From Aquabacterium sp. (GTDB taxonomy: Bacteria; Pseudomonadota; Gammaproteobacteria; Burkholderiales; Burkholderiaceae_C): a stretch of DNA of 33,358 nt. Positions 16,672-25,200 of the stretch are shown here, in pieces. The stretch covers positions 1 through 33,358 of the forward strand of contig NZ_JAUSAR010000055.1 of NCBI RefSeq assembly GCF_030652515.1. Reading direction: 5' to 3'. Numbering within the stretch: the first letter of the stretch is position 1; each line of letters begins with the position of its first letter. The notes under the pieces are model-generated. The model was given only the letters and a program-made list of their open reading frames with translations. It searched no databases and was not told the DNA's origin. Made by a program: the position numbers and the translations under genes.

Positions 16672-17649
16672 TCACGCCACCCGCTGGCTCAACACGGCCA
16701 AATCAGCCGCTTTGCCCTTGCCCAGCCACGGATCCCGCTCTTCGCCCCCAAACGTACTGACCAGAAAATCGAAGAACGCCCGGGTTTTGGCCGGCAGGTG
16801 CCTGCGAGAAGGGATGGCCGCGTAGATGCCCATCTCGAACAAGCGCCACTGCGGCAGCACCCGCTCCAGCGTGCCCTGTGCCAGGGCTTGCGCGATCACG
16901 TAAGAGGGAAACCCGCCAATCCCCAGGCCGGCCACGGTCGCGTGCAGGGTGGTGTCCAGATGCCCGGTGCTCAAAGTGGGGGAAGGCAGGGACAGGGTCA
17001 ATGGCTGCGGGCGCGATCCGTCGGCTTGACCATCGGGCTCCGGGTAAAACGTCAGCTCGCAAGGCCGCTTGGGGCTGAGCATGTCGTGCCGCAAAAGCTC
17101 TTGTGGATGCGTGGGCCTGCCGTGCTGATTCAGGTAGCCGGGCGAGGCGCACAACACCACCGTTGAGCTGGCCAGCCGCCTGGCCACGAAGCTGCCATCC
17201 AGCGGTTTGCCTTGCGCCGCGATGATGCTCACGTCAAAGTTTTCGTCCAAGGTCTCCACCATCCCGGGGGCCGACAAATCGATGGCGATGCGCGGGTACA
17301 GCGCGCGAAAGCGCGGCAGGATGGGGGCCAGTTGGTGCGCTGCAAAAGCCGGTGGTGCCAGCACTTTGAGCACCCCCCTGGGTTCGGCTGCGTCGGAGCC
17401 CACCTCGGCCTCCACCTGGGCCACATCGGCCAGGATGCGGCGCACCTGCTCCAGGTAGCGCTCGCCCGCCTCGGTCAGCACCAGCTTGCGCGTGGTGCGG
17501 TTGATCAGCCGCGAGCCCAGGTGCTCTTCCAGTTCGTTGATCAACCGGGTGACAACCGAGGGCGACAGGTTCAGGTCACGCGCCGCAGCAGCGAAGCCAT
17601 TGAGGTCGATCACGCGGCAGAAAATCTGCATGCTTTGAAGCCGGTCCAT
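16672..17649 (-). CDS. LysR-family transcriptional regulator
   Basis: A 325-residue regulator. The N-terminal winged helix-turn-helix covers about residues 1-62: MDRLQSMQIFCRVIDLNGF, AAARDLNLSPSVVTRLINELEEHLGSRL and NRTTRKLVLTEAGERYL. The rest is the effector-binding, periplasmic-binding-protein-like domain (about 90-300), closest in feel to the CrgA/AaeR-type group (RGVLKVLAPPAFA, ASPGYLNQHGRP, GLGIGGFPSYV). The effector is unknown. The ATG at 17649 is chosen because the family starts MDRLxxM and AAGGGGC lies just upstream; a GTG at 17664 would add five residues. It is divergent from the DUF4148 gene, with dyad-symmetric sequences in the 170-base gap that could be its operators. Confidence 0.95.
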   Translation of the reverse strand: MDRLQSMQIFCRVIDLNGFAAAARDLNLSPSVVTRLINELEEHLGSRLINRTTRKLVLTEAGERYLEQVRRILADVAQVEAEVGSDAAEPRGVLKVLAPPAFAAHQLAPILPRFRALYPRIAIDLSAPGMVETLDENFDVSIIAAQGKPLDGSFVARRLASSTVVLCASPGYLNQHGRPTHPQELLRHDMLSPKRPCELTFYPEPDGQADGSRPQPLTLSLPSPTLSTGHLDTTLHATVAGLGIGGFPSYVIAQALAQGTLERVLPQWRLFEMGIYAAIPSRRHLPAKTRAFFDFLVSTFGGEERDPWLGKGKAADLAVLSQRVA

Positions 17650-17760
17650 GGTTGCCCCTTTCACCGCTCATGCTCGCACTGAAACTTCACGCCATGGTCC
17701 CGCTTTGTTCTTGTTTTTGGAATAGTGCATTCGCGCTGCGGTGCTTTTTCCGGGCTTTGC

Positions 17761-17806
17761 TCACTTTTACAGTGAACACATCAGGGATTTTCCTGATGCC
17801 TGATGA
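17761..17806. promoter_or_regulatory. Dyad-symmetric candidate operators between lysR-type gene and DUF4148 gene
   Basis: Two inverted repeats lie close together: TCACT-N5-AGTGA (17761-17775) and CATCAGG-N6-CCTGATG (17779-17798), the latter followed by a further half-site CCTGATGA (17799-17806). They end 14 bases before the DUF4148 ATG. LysR-type proteins usually bind dyads in such divergent gaps, but the sites here are T-N13-A rather than the classic T-N11-A, so binding is inference. Confidence 0.4.
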
Positions 17807-17819
17807 AGAAGGAAGCACC

Positions 17820-18086
17820 ATGAACACACGCACTACCCTCCTGGCCGTTTTGACCGCTGCCCTGGCATTGCCCGCACTGGCCGACACCACAGCCCCCGTG
17901 ACACGTGAACAGGTCAAGGCCGAATACATCCGAGCGCTCAAGGCCGGCGAGCTGGATTTCGCCCGCGAATTCGTCACCCCGGTGTCGCGCCCTTCATCCC
18001 TGGCCACGGCCAACAAGGTTGAGGAATTGGCCCCCACCGCGGCGGGTCAGCAGGCCACGGTCAAGGCCACCAAGACGGCCCATTGA
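17820..18086 (+). CDS. Small exported DUF4148-like protein
   Basis: An 88-residue exported protein. A Sec signal peptide (MNTRTTLLAVLTAALALPALA) is probably cut after A21, giving DTTAPVTREQ. The mature part contains the VTREQVKAEYIRALKAGELDF segment that matches the LTRAQVRAEL-x-x-L-x-x-AG pattern of DUF4148, a family of small periplasmic proteins abundant in Burkholderiales and without known function. The C-terminus is Ala/Thr/Lys-rich. The start is supported by AGAAGGAAG just before ATG 17820. Longer frames beginning at 17652 are unlikely because they would place the signal peptide internally. Possibly regulated by the divergent LysR protein. Confidence 0.75.
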   Translation: MNTRTTLLAVLTAALALPALADTTAPVTREQVKAEYIRALKAGELDFAREFVTPVSRPSSLATANKVEELAPTAAGQQATVKATKTAH

Positions 18087-18102
18087 TGCAAGTTGCCACT
18101 GG

Positions 18103-18134
18103 CGGGCCTTGTCCTTGCGCGGACCGGCGGCCCG
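18103..18134 (+). terminator. Possible hairpin terminator after the DUF4148 gene
   Basis: CGGGCC (18103-18108) pairs with GGCCCG (18129-18134), with an inner GTCC (18111-18114) / GGAC (18121-18124) stem. It lies 17 bases after the DUF4148 stop. There is no immediate T-run (TCCAGTTGTTGATTTG follows), so intrinsic termination is uncertain. Confidence 0.35.
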
Positions 18135-18248
18135 TCCAGTTGTTGATTTGTCCTTTTCCCGCCATCTCCTGGGGCTTTTCAACCATCGCGCCATGAACCT
18201 CCCGACCTACACTGTGTGAACCAATGCCGGTGTCCAGGGAAATCCTTT

Positions 18249-20210
18249 ATGCACGATGGCCCCCTCGTGAAGAAGCACCTCGATGCCATGCTGGCCGGCG
18301 GCCCTTTGGTCGCACAGCAGGTGATTGACGCCACGGTTCAGCGTTTGCGCGACTCTGGCGCCACCATGGCCCTGGCCGCCGACCGCCAGCAACTGTTTGA
18401 AGTGCTGGAAGCCTTGCAGATTCACCAATTGGCATTGATCACGGCGTTTGGCCGCGACATCAAGGCCGAGATCGAGTCAGCCTCGCAGATGCAGGTCAAT
18501 CCGGTGCGCTTGCCCGCCGGGCCGTTGCGCCTGGAAGACCTGACCTTGATGGACGAGGATCAGGCCGAGAAAGACATCGAGATTTCACGCACCATCCAGC
18601 TGATCGACCTGAAGGCCGAATGGGAGTTGCGTGAGCTGCAAGCCCTGACCGCCACGTTGTTGGGTGAGACCGTGCTGCGCCTGGAGGCCAATCCTTGCCG
18701 CCCCATGGTCTACGCGCGGGCTTTGAGTCGCACCGCGCATGGCATCAAGGTGTCCAAGGCCAGCCGGGGCATGTTCTTGCGCACGGCTGGTTTCGCCATG
18801 GCCGATGTGCTGAGGGATGTTTACGGCGATGCGTGCCGCAGGCTCAAAGGCTGGGGCGTGCAGCCCCTGGAGTTCCGCAGTGCGCCCATCGTGCGCGCGG
18901 GCACGGCGCCCGAGGTGGACCTGACCCAGCCCGATGCGCTTCTGAACCTGCGCGATCGCCTGCAGCCCAGGCACCCATCCTCTGGCGGGGCTGCTCAGCC
19001 ACAGACGGTGGAATTGCTCTCTCGCCTGTTCGAGCAAATCCTGGCCGATCCCCGTTTGGAAGACGCAGTCAAGGATGTGATCGGACGCTTGCAGGCGTCG
19101 GTCGTGCGCGTGGCCTTGACCGACCCGACGCTGATGAGTTCTCACGAACACCCGGCTTGGTCCCTGATCAACCAGATCGCTGCGCACGCTTCCGACCACC
19201 CTCAGTTCAGTGATTCGCGGGGTTCTGCATTCATGGCCTTCGTCGAACCCCTGGTCGATCGGCTGGCGGTGGACGACGCCCCCAGTGCCGCTTTGTACGA
19301 AGGGGCTTTGTCGGATGTGCAGGCCTTCATCGACCGTGAGGACGACGCGCAGTTGCAGCATTCGCAGGTGGCGGTGAAGGCTTTGGCCGAGGCCGAGCAG
19401 CGCCAGACCCTGATGCCCTTGTTGAGGCAGCAGGTGATGCACCAGCTGCAGAGCGCCGAGTTGAGCGAGACCTTGCGGCGCTTTCTGACCGGGCCCTGGG
19501 TGGATGTGTTGGCGCGCACCATGGTGTCTCAGGGCACTGACAACCCGCACTCCCAGTCGCTGGTGGGCACGGTCGATGAGCTGCTCTGGAGCCTGGAGCG
19601 CCCCGCCAGCGAACTAGACCGCGACGAGGTCCGCCAGCGCCTGCCCTCATTGATCGAGCGGCTGAAGCTGGGCATGGAAATGATTGGCTTGCCGCAGGCA
19701 GAACGCGACCATGTGCTGGATGATCTGATGCGAACCCACACCCGCCGATTGCGCAGTGCCCCGGCTGGCGGTGAGGCCCAGCCCGCCACGCCGCAGGACT
19801 TGGTCCAGCAGATGCGCGACGAAGTCCTGGCCGACGGCGATGAGCAGGCATCTGACAGCTGGGCCCAGGACACCAGCGTGGGCGCGCTGCCCACGGTGCC
19901 CATGGCCCTGGGTGGTGTGGACGAGGACAGCCGTGTCAAGGTGGCCGCTCAGCGCTGGTTGCAGACCCTGACCAAAGGCGTGCGTTGCAAGCTCTTCCTG
20001 CAAGGCCAATGGGTCACCGCCCACTTGTTATGGCGCAGCGACAATGGTGAGTTCTTCATGTTCACCAGCGCTTTGGCGGGCGGCATGCACTCGATGACGC
20101 GCCGCGCCCTGGAGCGTTTGCGCATCGAGGGCCTGGCCACCACCTTCGTGGAATTGAGCCTGATGCAGCGCGCCGTGGACAGCGTTCTGCAAGACCTGGA
20201 CGAGGCCTAG
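18249..20210 (+). CDS. DUF1631 family protein
   Basis: A 653-residue, mostly helical, soluble protein of the DUF1631 family, widespread in beta- and gammaproteobacteria and sometimes misannotated as thymidine phosphorylase. No enzymatic motif is visible. Recognisable family parts are RTIQLIDLKAEWELRELQ-like sequence near residue 110, SRGMFLRTAGFAMADVLRDVYGDACRRLKGWG-like sequence near residue 175, and the C-terminal RWLQTLTKGVRCKLFLQGQWVTAHLLWRS, FMFTSALAGGMHSMTRRALERL region, which looks beta-rich and could be a PilZ-like fold (inference). The start at 18249 has AGGGA eight bases upstream; GTG 18216 is less likely. Its TAG stop shares the CTAG palindrome with the stop of the convergent histidine kinase gene. 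Function unknown. Confidence 0.88.
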   Translation: MHDGPLVKKHLDAMLAGGPLVAQQVIDATVQRLRDSGATMALAADRQQLFEVLEALQIHQLALITAFGRDIKAEIESASQMQVNPVRLPAGPLRLEDLTLMDEDQAEKDIEISRTIQLIDLKAEWELRELQALTATLLGETVLRLEANPCRPMVYARALSRTAHGIKVSKASRGMFLRTAGFAMADVLRDVYGDACRRLKGWGVQPLEFRSAPIVRAGTAPEVDLTQPDALLNLRDRLQPRHPSSGGAAQPQTVELLSRLFEQILADPRLEDAVKDVIGRLQASVVRVALTDPTLMSSHEHPAWSLINQIAAHASDHPQFSDSRGSAFMAFVEPLVDRLAVDDAPSAALYEGALSDVQAFIDREDDAQLQHSQVAVKALAEAEQRQTLMPLLRQQVMHQLQSAELSETLRRFLTGPWVDVLARTMVSQGTDNPHSQSLVGTVDELLWSLERPASELDRDEVRQRLPSLIERLKLGMEMIGLPQAERDHVLDDLMRTHTRRLRSAPAGGEAQPATPQDLVQQMRDEVLADGDEQASDSWAQDTSVGALPTVPMALGGVDEDSRVKVAAQRWLQTLTKGVRCKLFLQGQWVTAHLLWRSDNGEFFMFTSALAGGMHSMTRRALERLRIEGLATTFVELSLMQRAVDSVLQDLDEA

Positions 20211-21388
20211 CGGAAGGCTGGTGGCTTGGCGGGCAGCGAGAAGTAGAAGGCGGCGCCTTGGCCGACTTGCGCCTGCGCCCAAACCCGGCCGCCATGCTTT
20301 TGAACAATGCGTTTGACCGACGACAGGCCAATGCCGATGCCCTCGAACTCGTCTTGCCCATGCAGGCGCGAAAACGCGGCAAACAGGCGCGGGGCCTGGC
20401 TGGCGTCAAAGCCCACGCCATTGTCTGACACGCAGTAGACCAGCTCATCGCCTTGCAATTCGCCGTGCACGCCGATGCGGATCGGGTGGCTGTTTCTGGA
20501 GTACTTCAAGGCGTTGGACAAGAGGTTGATCCAGACCTGGCGCAGCATGCGGCTGTCGCCATGTGCGAGGGGCAGGGCGTCCACCTGCCATTCCGCCTGC
20601 ACGCCTTTGTCCGGGCCCGACAACTCCGCCATGATGGTGCTGGCCATGTCCGCCATGTCCACGGGTTCGGCCTGGAGCGGGGTGCTGCCCAGGCGGGCAA
20701 AGTTGAGGAAGTCGGTCACCATGTCGTTCATCTGCAGGCCGATGGTGCGCACCAGGCTCAGCCGCTTGTGCTCTTCCTTGCTGAGCTTGTCCACGGTGGC
20801 CATCTCCAGCAACTGGGTGAAGCCGATGATCTGGGACAGTGGTGAGCGAAGGTCATGCGCCACCGTGGCACAGAAGGAGTCCAGCTCCAGGTTGGCGGCC
20901 GCCAGATCGCCATTGCGCTGGGCCAGCATGCTGTTCAGGCGTGACAACTCTTGCGCCGCCTGTTCTTGCTCCTTGACCTGTTGTTGCAACCGCAGCCGTG
21001 TTTGCGCCAGTTCGGTGAACACCTCGACCTTGGAGCGCAGGATGGCGGCTACCACTGGCTTCATGAGGTAGTCGACCGCACCGGCCGAGTAGCCCTCGAA
21101 CATGGCATCGGCACTTTTCTCTTCGCCCGTCAGGAAGATGATGGGCGTGGACCGCGAGCGAGGCCTGCTGCGGATGAGCGCGGCCGCTTCGATGCCGCTC
21201 ATGCCGGGCATGCGCACGTCCAGCAGGATCACGGCGAAGTCGGTGTCCAGCAGGTGGCGCAAGGCTTCGGTCCCGGATTGCGCGCGGACCAGCCGTTGGC
21301 CCAGCGGCGCCAGGATGCCCTCGAGCGCCAGCAAGTTGGCGGGTTCATCGTCCACCATCAGGATGCTGATGTCGGGTTTGGCTTGCAT
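20207..21388 (-). CDS. Receiver-histidine kinase (REC-HisKA-HATPase)
   Basis: A 393-residue cytoplasmic two-component protein with a receiver domain at the N-terminus: acidic pair D13-D14, phospho-acceptor D57 (ILLDVRMPG), T87 and K110 (YLMKP). A coiled coil (about 122-165) joins it to a HisKA domain with H178 in AHDLRSPL, then a HATPase domain with the N box (NLLSNALKYS), DNGVGFD and GIGIGLSSVKRIV. All catalytic residues look intact. Such proteins are thought to receive phosphate or a signal at REC and tune the kinase. No transmembrane segment. AAGGAG sits just before the ATG, only nine bases after the cheR-like stop, so the three signalling genes form one operon. Its 3' end overlaps that of DUF1631. 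Confidence 0.94.
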   Translation of the reverse strand: MQAKPDISILMVDDEPANLLALEGILAPLGQRLVRAQSGTEALRHLLDTDFAVILLDVRMPGMSGIEAAALIRSRPRSRSTPIIFLTGEEKSADAMFEGYSAGAVDYLMKPVVAAILRSKVEVFTELAQTRLRLQQQVKEQEQAAQELSRLNSMLAQRNGDLAAANLELDSFCATVAHDLRSPLSQIIGFTQLLEMATVDKLSKEEHKRLSLVRTIGLQMNDMVTDFLNFARLGSTPLQAEPVDMADMASTIMAELSGPDKGVQAEWQVDALPLAHGDSRMLRQVWINLLSNALKYSRNSHPIRIGVHGELQGDELVYCVSDNGVGFDASQAPRLFAAFSRLHGQDEFEGIGIGLSSVKRIVQKHGGRVWAQAQVGQGAAFYFSLPAKPPAFR

Positions 21389-21397
21389 GGAGCTCCT

Positions 21398-22222
21398 TTA
21401 TCGAATTTTCCGGTACAGCGGCTCACCGGGGTGGATCTGCCTGTAGTCCTCGCGGTGCGGCGAGTGCAGCAGGGACTCACTCAAGCCCAAGCCCAGGTAG
21501 CCAAATGGCCGCAGGCTTTGGTGCAGCAAGGTGTGAACATGATTTTGTCCTTGCGGATCAAAGTACATCGTCACATTGCGGCAAGAAATGAACTGAAAAT
21601 CGTTGAAAGACGCATCGGTCAGCAGGTTGTGAACGCCGAAGACGACGTTGTCCAGCAGGGCGGCGTTGAACTGCCAACGCCCATCCAGGCGGGTGCAATA
21701 GTCGGTCAAGCAGCCTTGGCCACCGGCTTGCCGGTAGTTGTGCTCATACTCCGCCAGCAGGTGGTCTTCAAATCGGCCGGTCTGGGCCTGCTGCAACGCG
21801 GCTTCGCTCAGGTCGGTGGCGTACACGCGGCACCGCTGGGCCAGGCCTGCCTCGTGCAGCAGGATGCGGTAGGACATCACTTCCGGCCCGGTGGAGCAGG
21901 CGGCCACCCACAGTTGCGAGCTGGGGTAGGTGGCCAGGAACGCGATGTTCTTGCGAACCTGCCGGTAATAGCCATCGTCCCTGAACAGCGAGGTCACGTG
22001 CAGCATCATGGCCGCACGCAGGCGTTGCAGGCAGTCGTGGTCGGCGCGAACCTTGGACACCAGCCCCGTGATCGAACCGGCACCTTCCTGGTCCACGGTG
22101 GACAGCACACGACGCAACAGGGCCGAACGCTGGTAGCGCCGAAAGTCCATGCCGCTGAGCGACGACACCGCTTCAACCAGTTGACCCAGTTCGGCGCGCA
22201 GGTGGGCGGGCATCCTGGTCAT
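21398..22222 (-). CDS. CheR-type protein-glutamate methyltransferase
   Basis: A 274-residue protein with both CheR domains: an N-terminal helical part (GMDFRRYQRSALLRRV, about 24-39) and an AdoMet-dependent methyltransferase with HVTSLFRD (75-82), LWVAACSTGPE (104-114), VYATDLSEAAL (133-143), FISCRNVTMYFD (211-222) and GYLGLGLSESL (241-251). CheR methylates glutamates in receptor coiled coils. The usual GCSTGEE loop is ACSTGPE here, replacing a conserved Glu by Pro. The ATG at 22222 overlaps the TGA of the upstream kinase (ATGA), so it is coupled to it. No cheB, cheA, cheW or chemoreceptor gene is near, which suggests a target other than a chemoreceptor, possibly the neighbouring kinase (inference). 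Confidence 0.9.
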   Translation of the reverse strand: MTRMPAHLRAELGQLVEAVSSLSGMDFRRYQRSALLRRVLSTVDQEGAGSITGLVSKVRADHDCLQRLRAAMMLHVTSLFRDDGYYRQVRKNIAFLATYPSSQLWVAACSTGPEVMSYRILLHEAGLAQRCRVYATDLSEAALQQAQTGRFEDHLLAEYEHNYRQAGGQGCLTDYCTRLDGRWQFNAALLDNVVFGVHNLLTDASFNDFQFISCRNVTMYFDPQGQNHVHTLLHQSLRPFGYLGLGLSESLLHSPHREDYRQIHPGEPLYRKIR

Positions 22223-25200
22223 TCCGTCAGCCACACACGCAGCATGGCGCGCAGGCGGTCCATGTCCACTGGCTTGGCCAGGTAGTCTGATGCCCCAGCT
22301 TCCAGGCAGGCCGCGCGGTCACCGGGCATGGCTTTGGCGGTCACCGCGATGATGGGCAGCATCGCAAACTGCGGCAGCTTGCGGATCCGGCGGATGGTCT
22401 CCAGGCCATCGATGGTGGGCATCATCACGTCCATCAACACGACGTGCGTGTCGGGGTGCTCGTGCAACATGTCGATGCCCGCCAGGCCACTTTCGGCGTG
22501 GATCACATGGGCACCATAAGTTTCCAGCGCGGCCGAGATGGCGAAGATGTTGCGCACATCGTCGTCCACCACCAGGATGTTCTGCCCGGCCAGCACCGGG
22601 TCTTCGCTGCGGCTGCGATCGATCAGCTGGCGGGCGCTGGGTGACAGGCGCGAGGGCTGGCGGCTCATCAGCAATGACAGCTCGTCGATCAGCCGTTCGG
22701 GCGAACCCACGCCTTTGATGATCAAGGCCTGGGCTTTTTTCATCAGGCTGAGTTCTTCGGCACGAGGCATGGAGCGGCCCGTGTAGACGATCACAGGCGG
22801 GCTGGCGCGGCCCAGGCGTTGGTTCAACTCGTCGATCAGGGCGCCACCGTCCATGTCGGGCAGACCCAGGTCGATGACCACGCAGTCAACTGGCGTGGCC
22901 GCGATCGCTTCAAGCGCCTCGGCGGCCGTGGCCACGCCCTTGGCATGGATGTCGCCATTGCCGATCAGGTCGAGCACGGCGGCCAGTTGAGCCGGGTCGT
23001 CTTCGACCACCAGCACATTGCGCTGCCATTGCGTCAGGCGGGCCAGGCGAGAGCGCAGTGTGGCGGTCAAGGTCTCGATGGATTCGGTGGGCAGCAGGGT
23101 GTAGGAGGTTGCGCCCAGGCGCAATGAGCGCTCGCGTTGGTCTTCGTCGCAGATGACGTGGATGGAGACGTGGCGGGTCTGGTGGTCCTGTTTGAGGTGG
23201 CCCATGGCCATCCACATCTCGCCCCGGTTGACCGTGCCGTCCAGCACCACCAGCAAGGGAGGGTGCGCCTCGCAGGCGGCCATGACCTGGGCGAACTCGG
23301 GGAGTCGAACCAGTTCGATCGGGTAGTCCTTCAGCATGTCCGACAGGCTGCGGACCAGGGCTTCGTTGTCACTGACCACCATCAGCGTGCTGTGGTTGGC
23401 GGGCAGTGATGGCGCGATGGGCGCCATCACGGTGCCCGCCGGGTCCGGGTGGCTCAAAGCCGCGACGGGTGCGCCTGACGGGGCCGACAGTGCGGCATCT
23501 GCCGGCAAGTACAGCGTGAAGGTGCTGCCTTGACCGGCTTCACTGGTCACCTCCAGCGAGCCGCCCAGCAGGTGGGCCAGCTTCTGGCTGATCGACAAGC
23601 CCAGCCCCGTGCCGCCGTACTGCCGAGCGATGCCCGAGTCGCCTTGTTTGAAGGCTTCAAAAATGCGGGCCTGTTTTTCCAGTGGGATGCCAATGCCGGT
23701 GTCTTGCACGCTCATGCTCAGCCGAGCGGGCAGGCCGTCGGCGGCCGCCGCCATGCCAAAACGCAACACAACGCGGCCTTGGGCCGTGAACTTGAAAGCG
23801 TTCGACAGCAGGTTCTTCAGAATTTGCCAGACCCGGCCCTGGTCCGTGTGCAAGGTGTCGCTCAACGCGGGGTCCACTTCGATCACGAAGTCGACCTTCC
23901 TGGTTTGCGCCACGTGCGTGAAGGTGTCGCTGGCCAGCTGCACGAGGTTGGCGCAGGGCACCTCGGTGATGTCGATGTGGGTGTTGCCCGATTCGATCTT
24001 GGCCAGGTCCAGGATCTCGTTGATCAAGGCCAGCAAGTCGTTGCCCGCACCGTGGATGGTCTTGGCGTATTGCATTTGCTTGCTGGACAGAGGGTGCTCC
24101 ACGTCCTCGGCCAACAGCTTGGACAGGATGAGCAGGCTGTTCAGTGGCGTGCGCAACTCGTGCGACATGTTGGCGAGGAATTCGGACTTGAAGGCCGAGG
24201 TCTCGGTCAGCTGCTGCGCCTTCTGGTCCAGCGACAAGGTCAACTGGCGCAACTCGGCATTGGCCTGATGCTGCTCCTCATTGGCCATCATCAGCTCTTC
24301 CTGCTGCTCGCGCGCCAGCCGCTCGGAGGCCCGCAACTGCTCGCTTTGCAGCGCCAGCTCTTCGTTGCTCAGCTTCAAGGCATCTTGCTGCTTTTGCAGG
24401 GTCAGGGTCAGGGCGGTCTGGGCCTGCAAGGCGGCTTCGGTGCCCTGCTTGGCCTCCAGGGCATTCAACATCAAGCCCAGGCCTTCGCTGAGGCGGTCCA
24501 GGAACTCGCGCTGGATGTCGCTCAGGGGCTGCATCAAGGCGATCTCGATCACCGCCCGCACTTCGGCTTCAAAAGCGATGGGGCCCACGAAGACATGCCT
24601 GGGCCTGGTTGAGCCCAGCGCGGAGTCCACCTTGAAGTAATCCTCAGGCAAGTCCGACAGCAGCAAGGTGCGCCCTTCAATGAGGCACTGACCGGCCAGG
24701 CCTTCGCCAGCGTCCAGGTGTTGACTGGCCTGGTGGGCCGCGAAATGTGCGCGCCGCGTCAGCCCTGGCCGACCATGGCGCTCTTCGCGCATGTACAGCA
24801 CCAGGCAGGGCGCTGCCAGCAAGGTGGCCAGTTGGGACAGGGTGGCCTGGCACACACTCTCCAGGTCCTTGCCCGCCTGGAAAATGGGCGTGAAGCTGGC
24901 CAGGCTGGATTTGATCCAGTTCTGCTCGGCGGCGGTTCGCTCGCGGTGTTCAATGCGTTCAACCATCTGGTTGAACACCCCTGCCACGCGCCCGATCTCG
25001 TCATGCGCGGTGGCGATGATGCGGTGTGCATAGTCGCCTTCGCCCACCCGTTTGGCGCCGCTTTCAAGCCTCAGCAGAGGCTGCGTGATGCTGCGCACCG
25101 TGGCCATGCCAAAGAAGATCACCAGGATGGTGGCGGCTGCCGTGGCGATCAGCACCGCTTGGCCGGTTTGCCTGAGCGTGGCCGCTTGCGCCTCCTGGCG

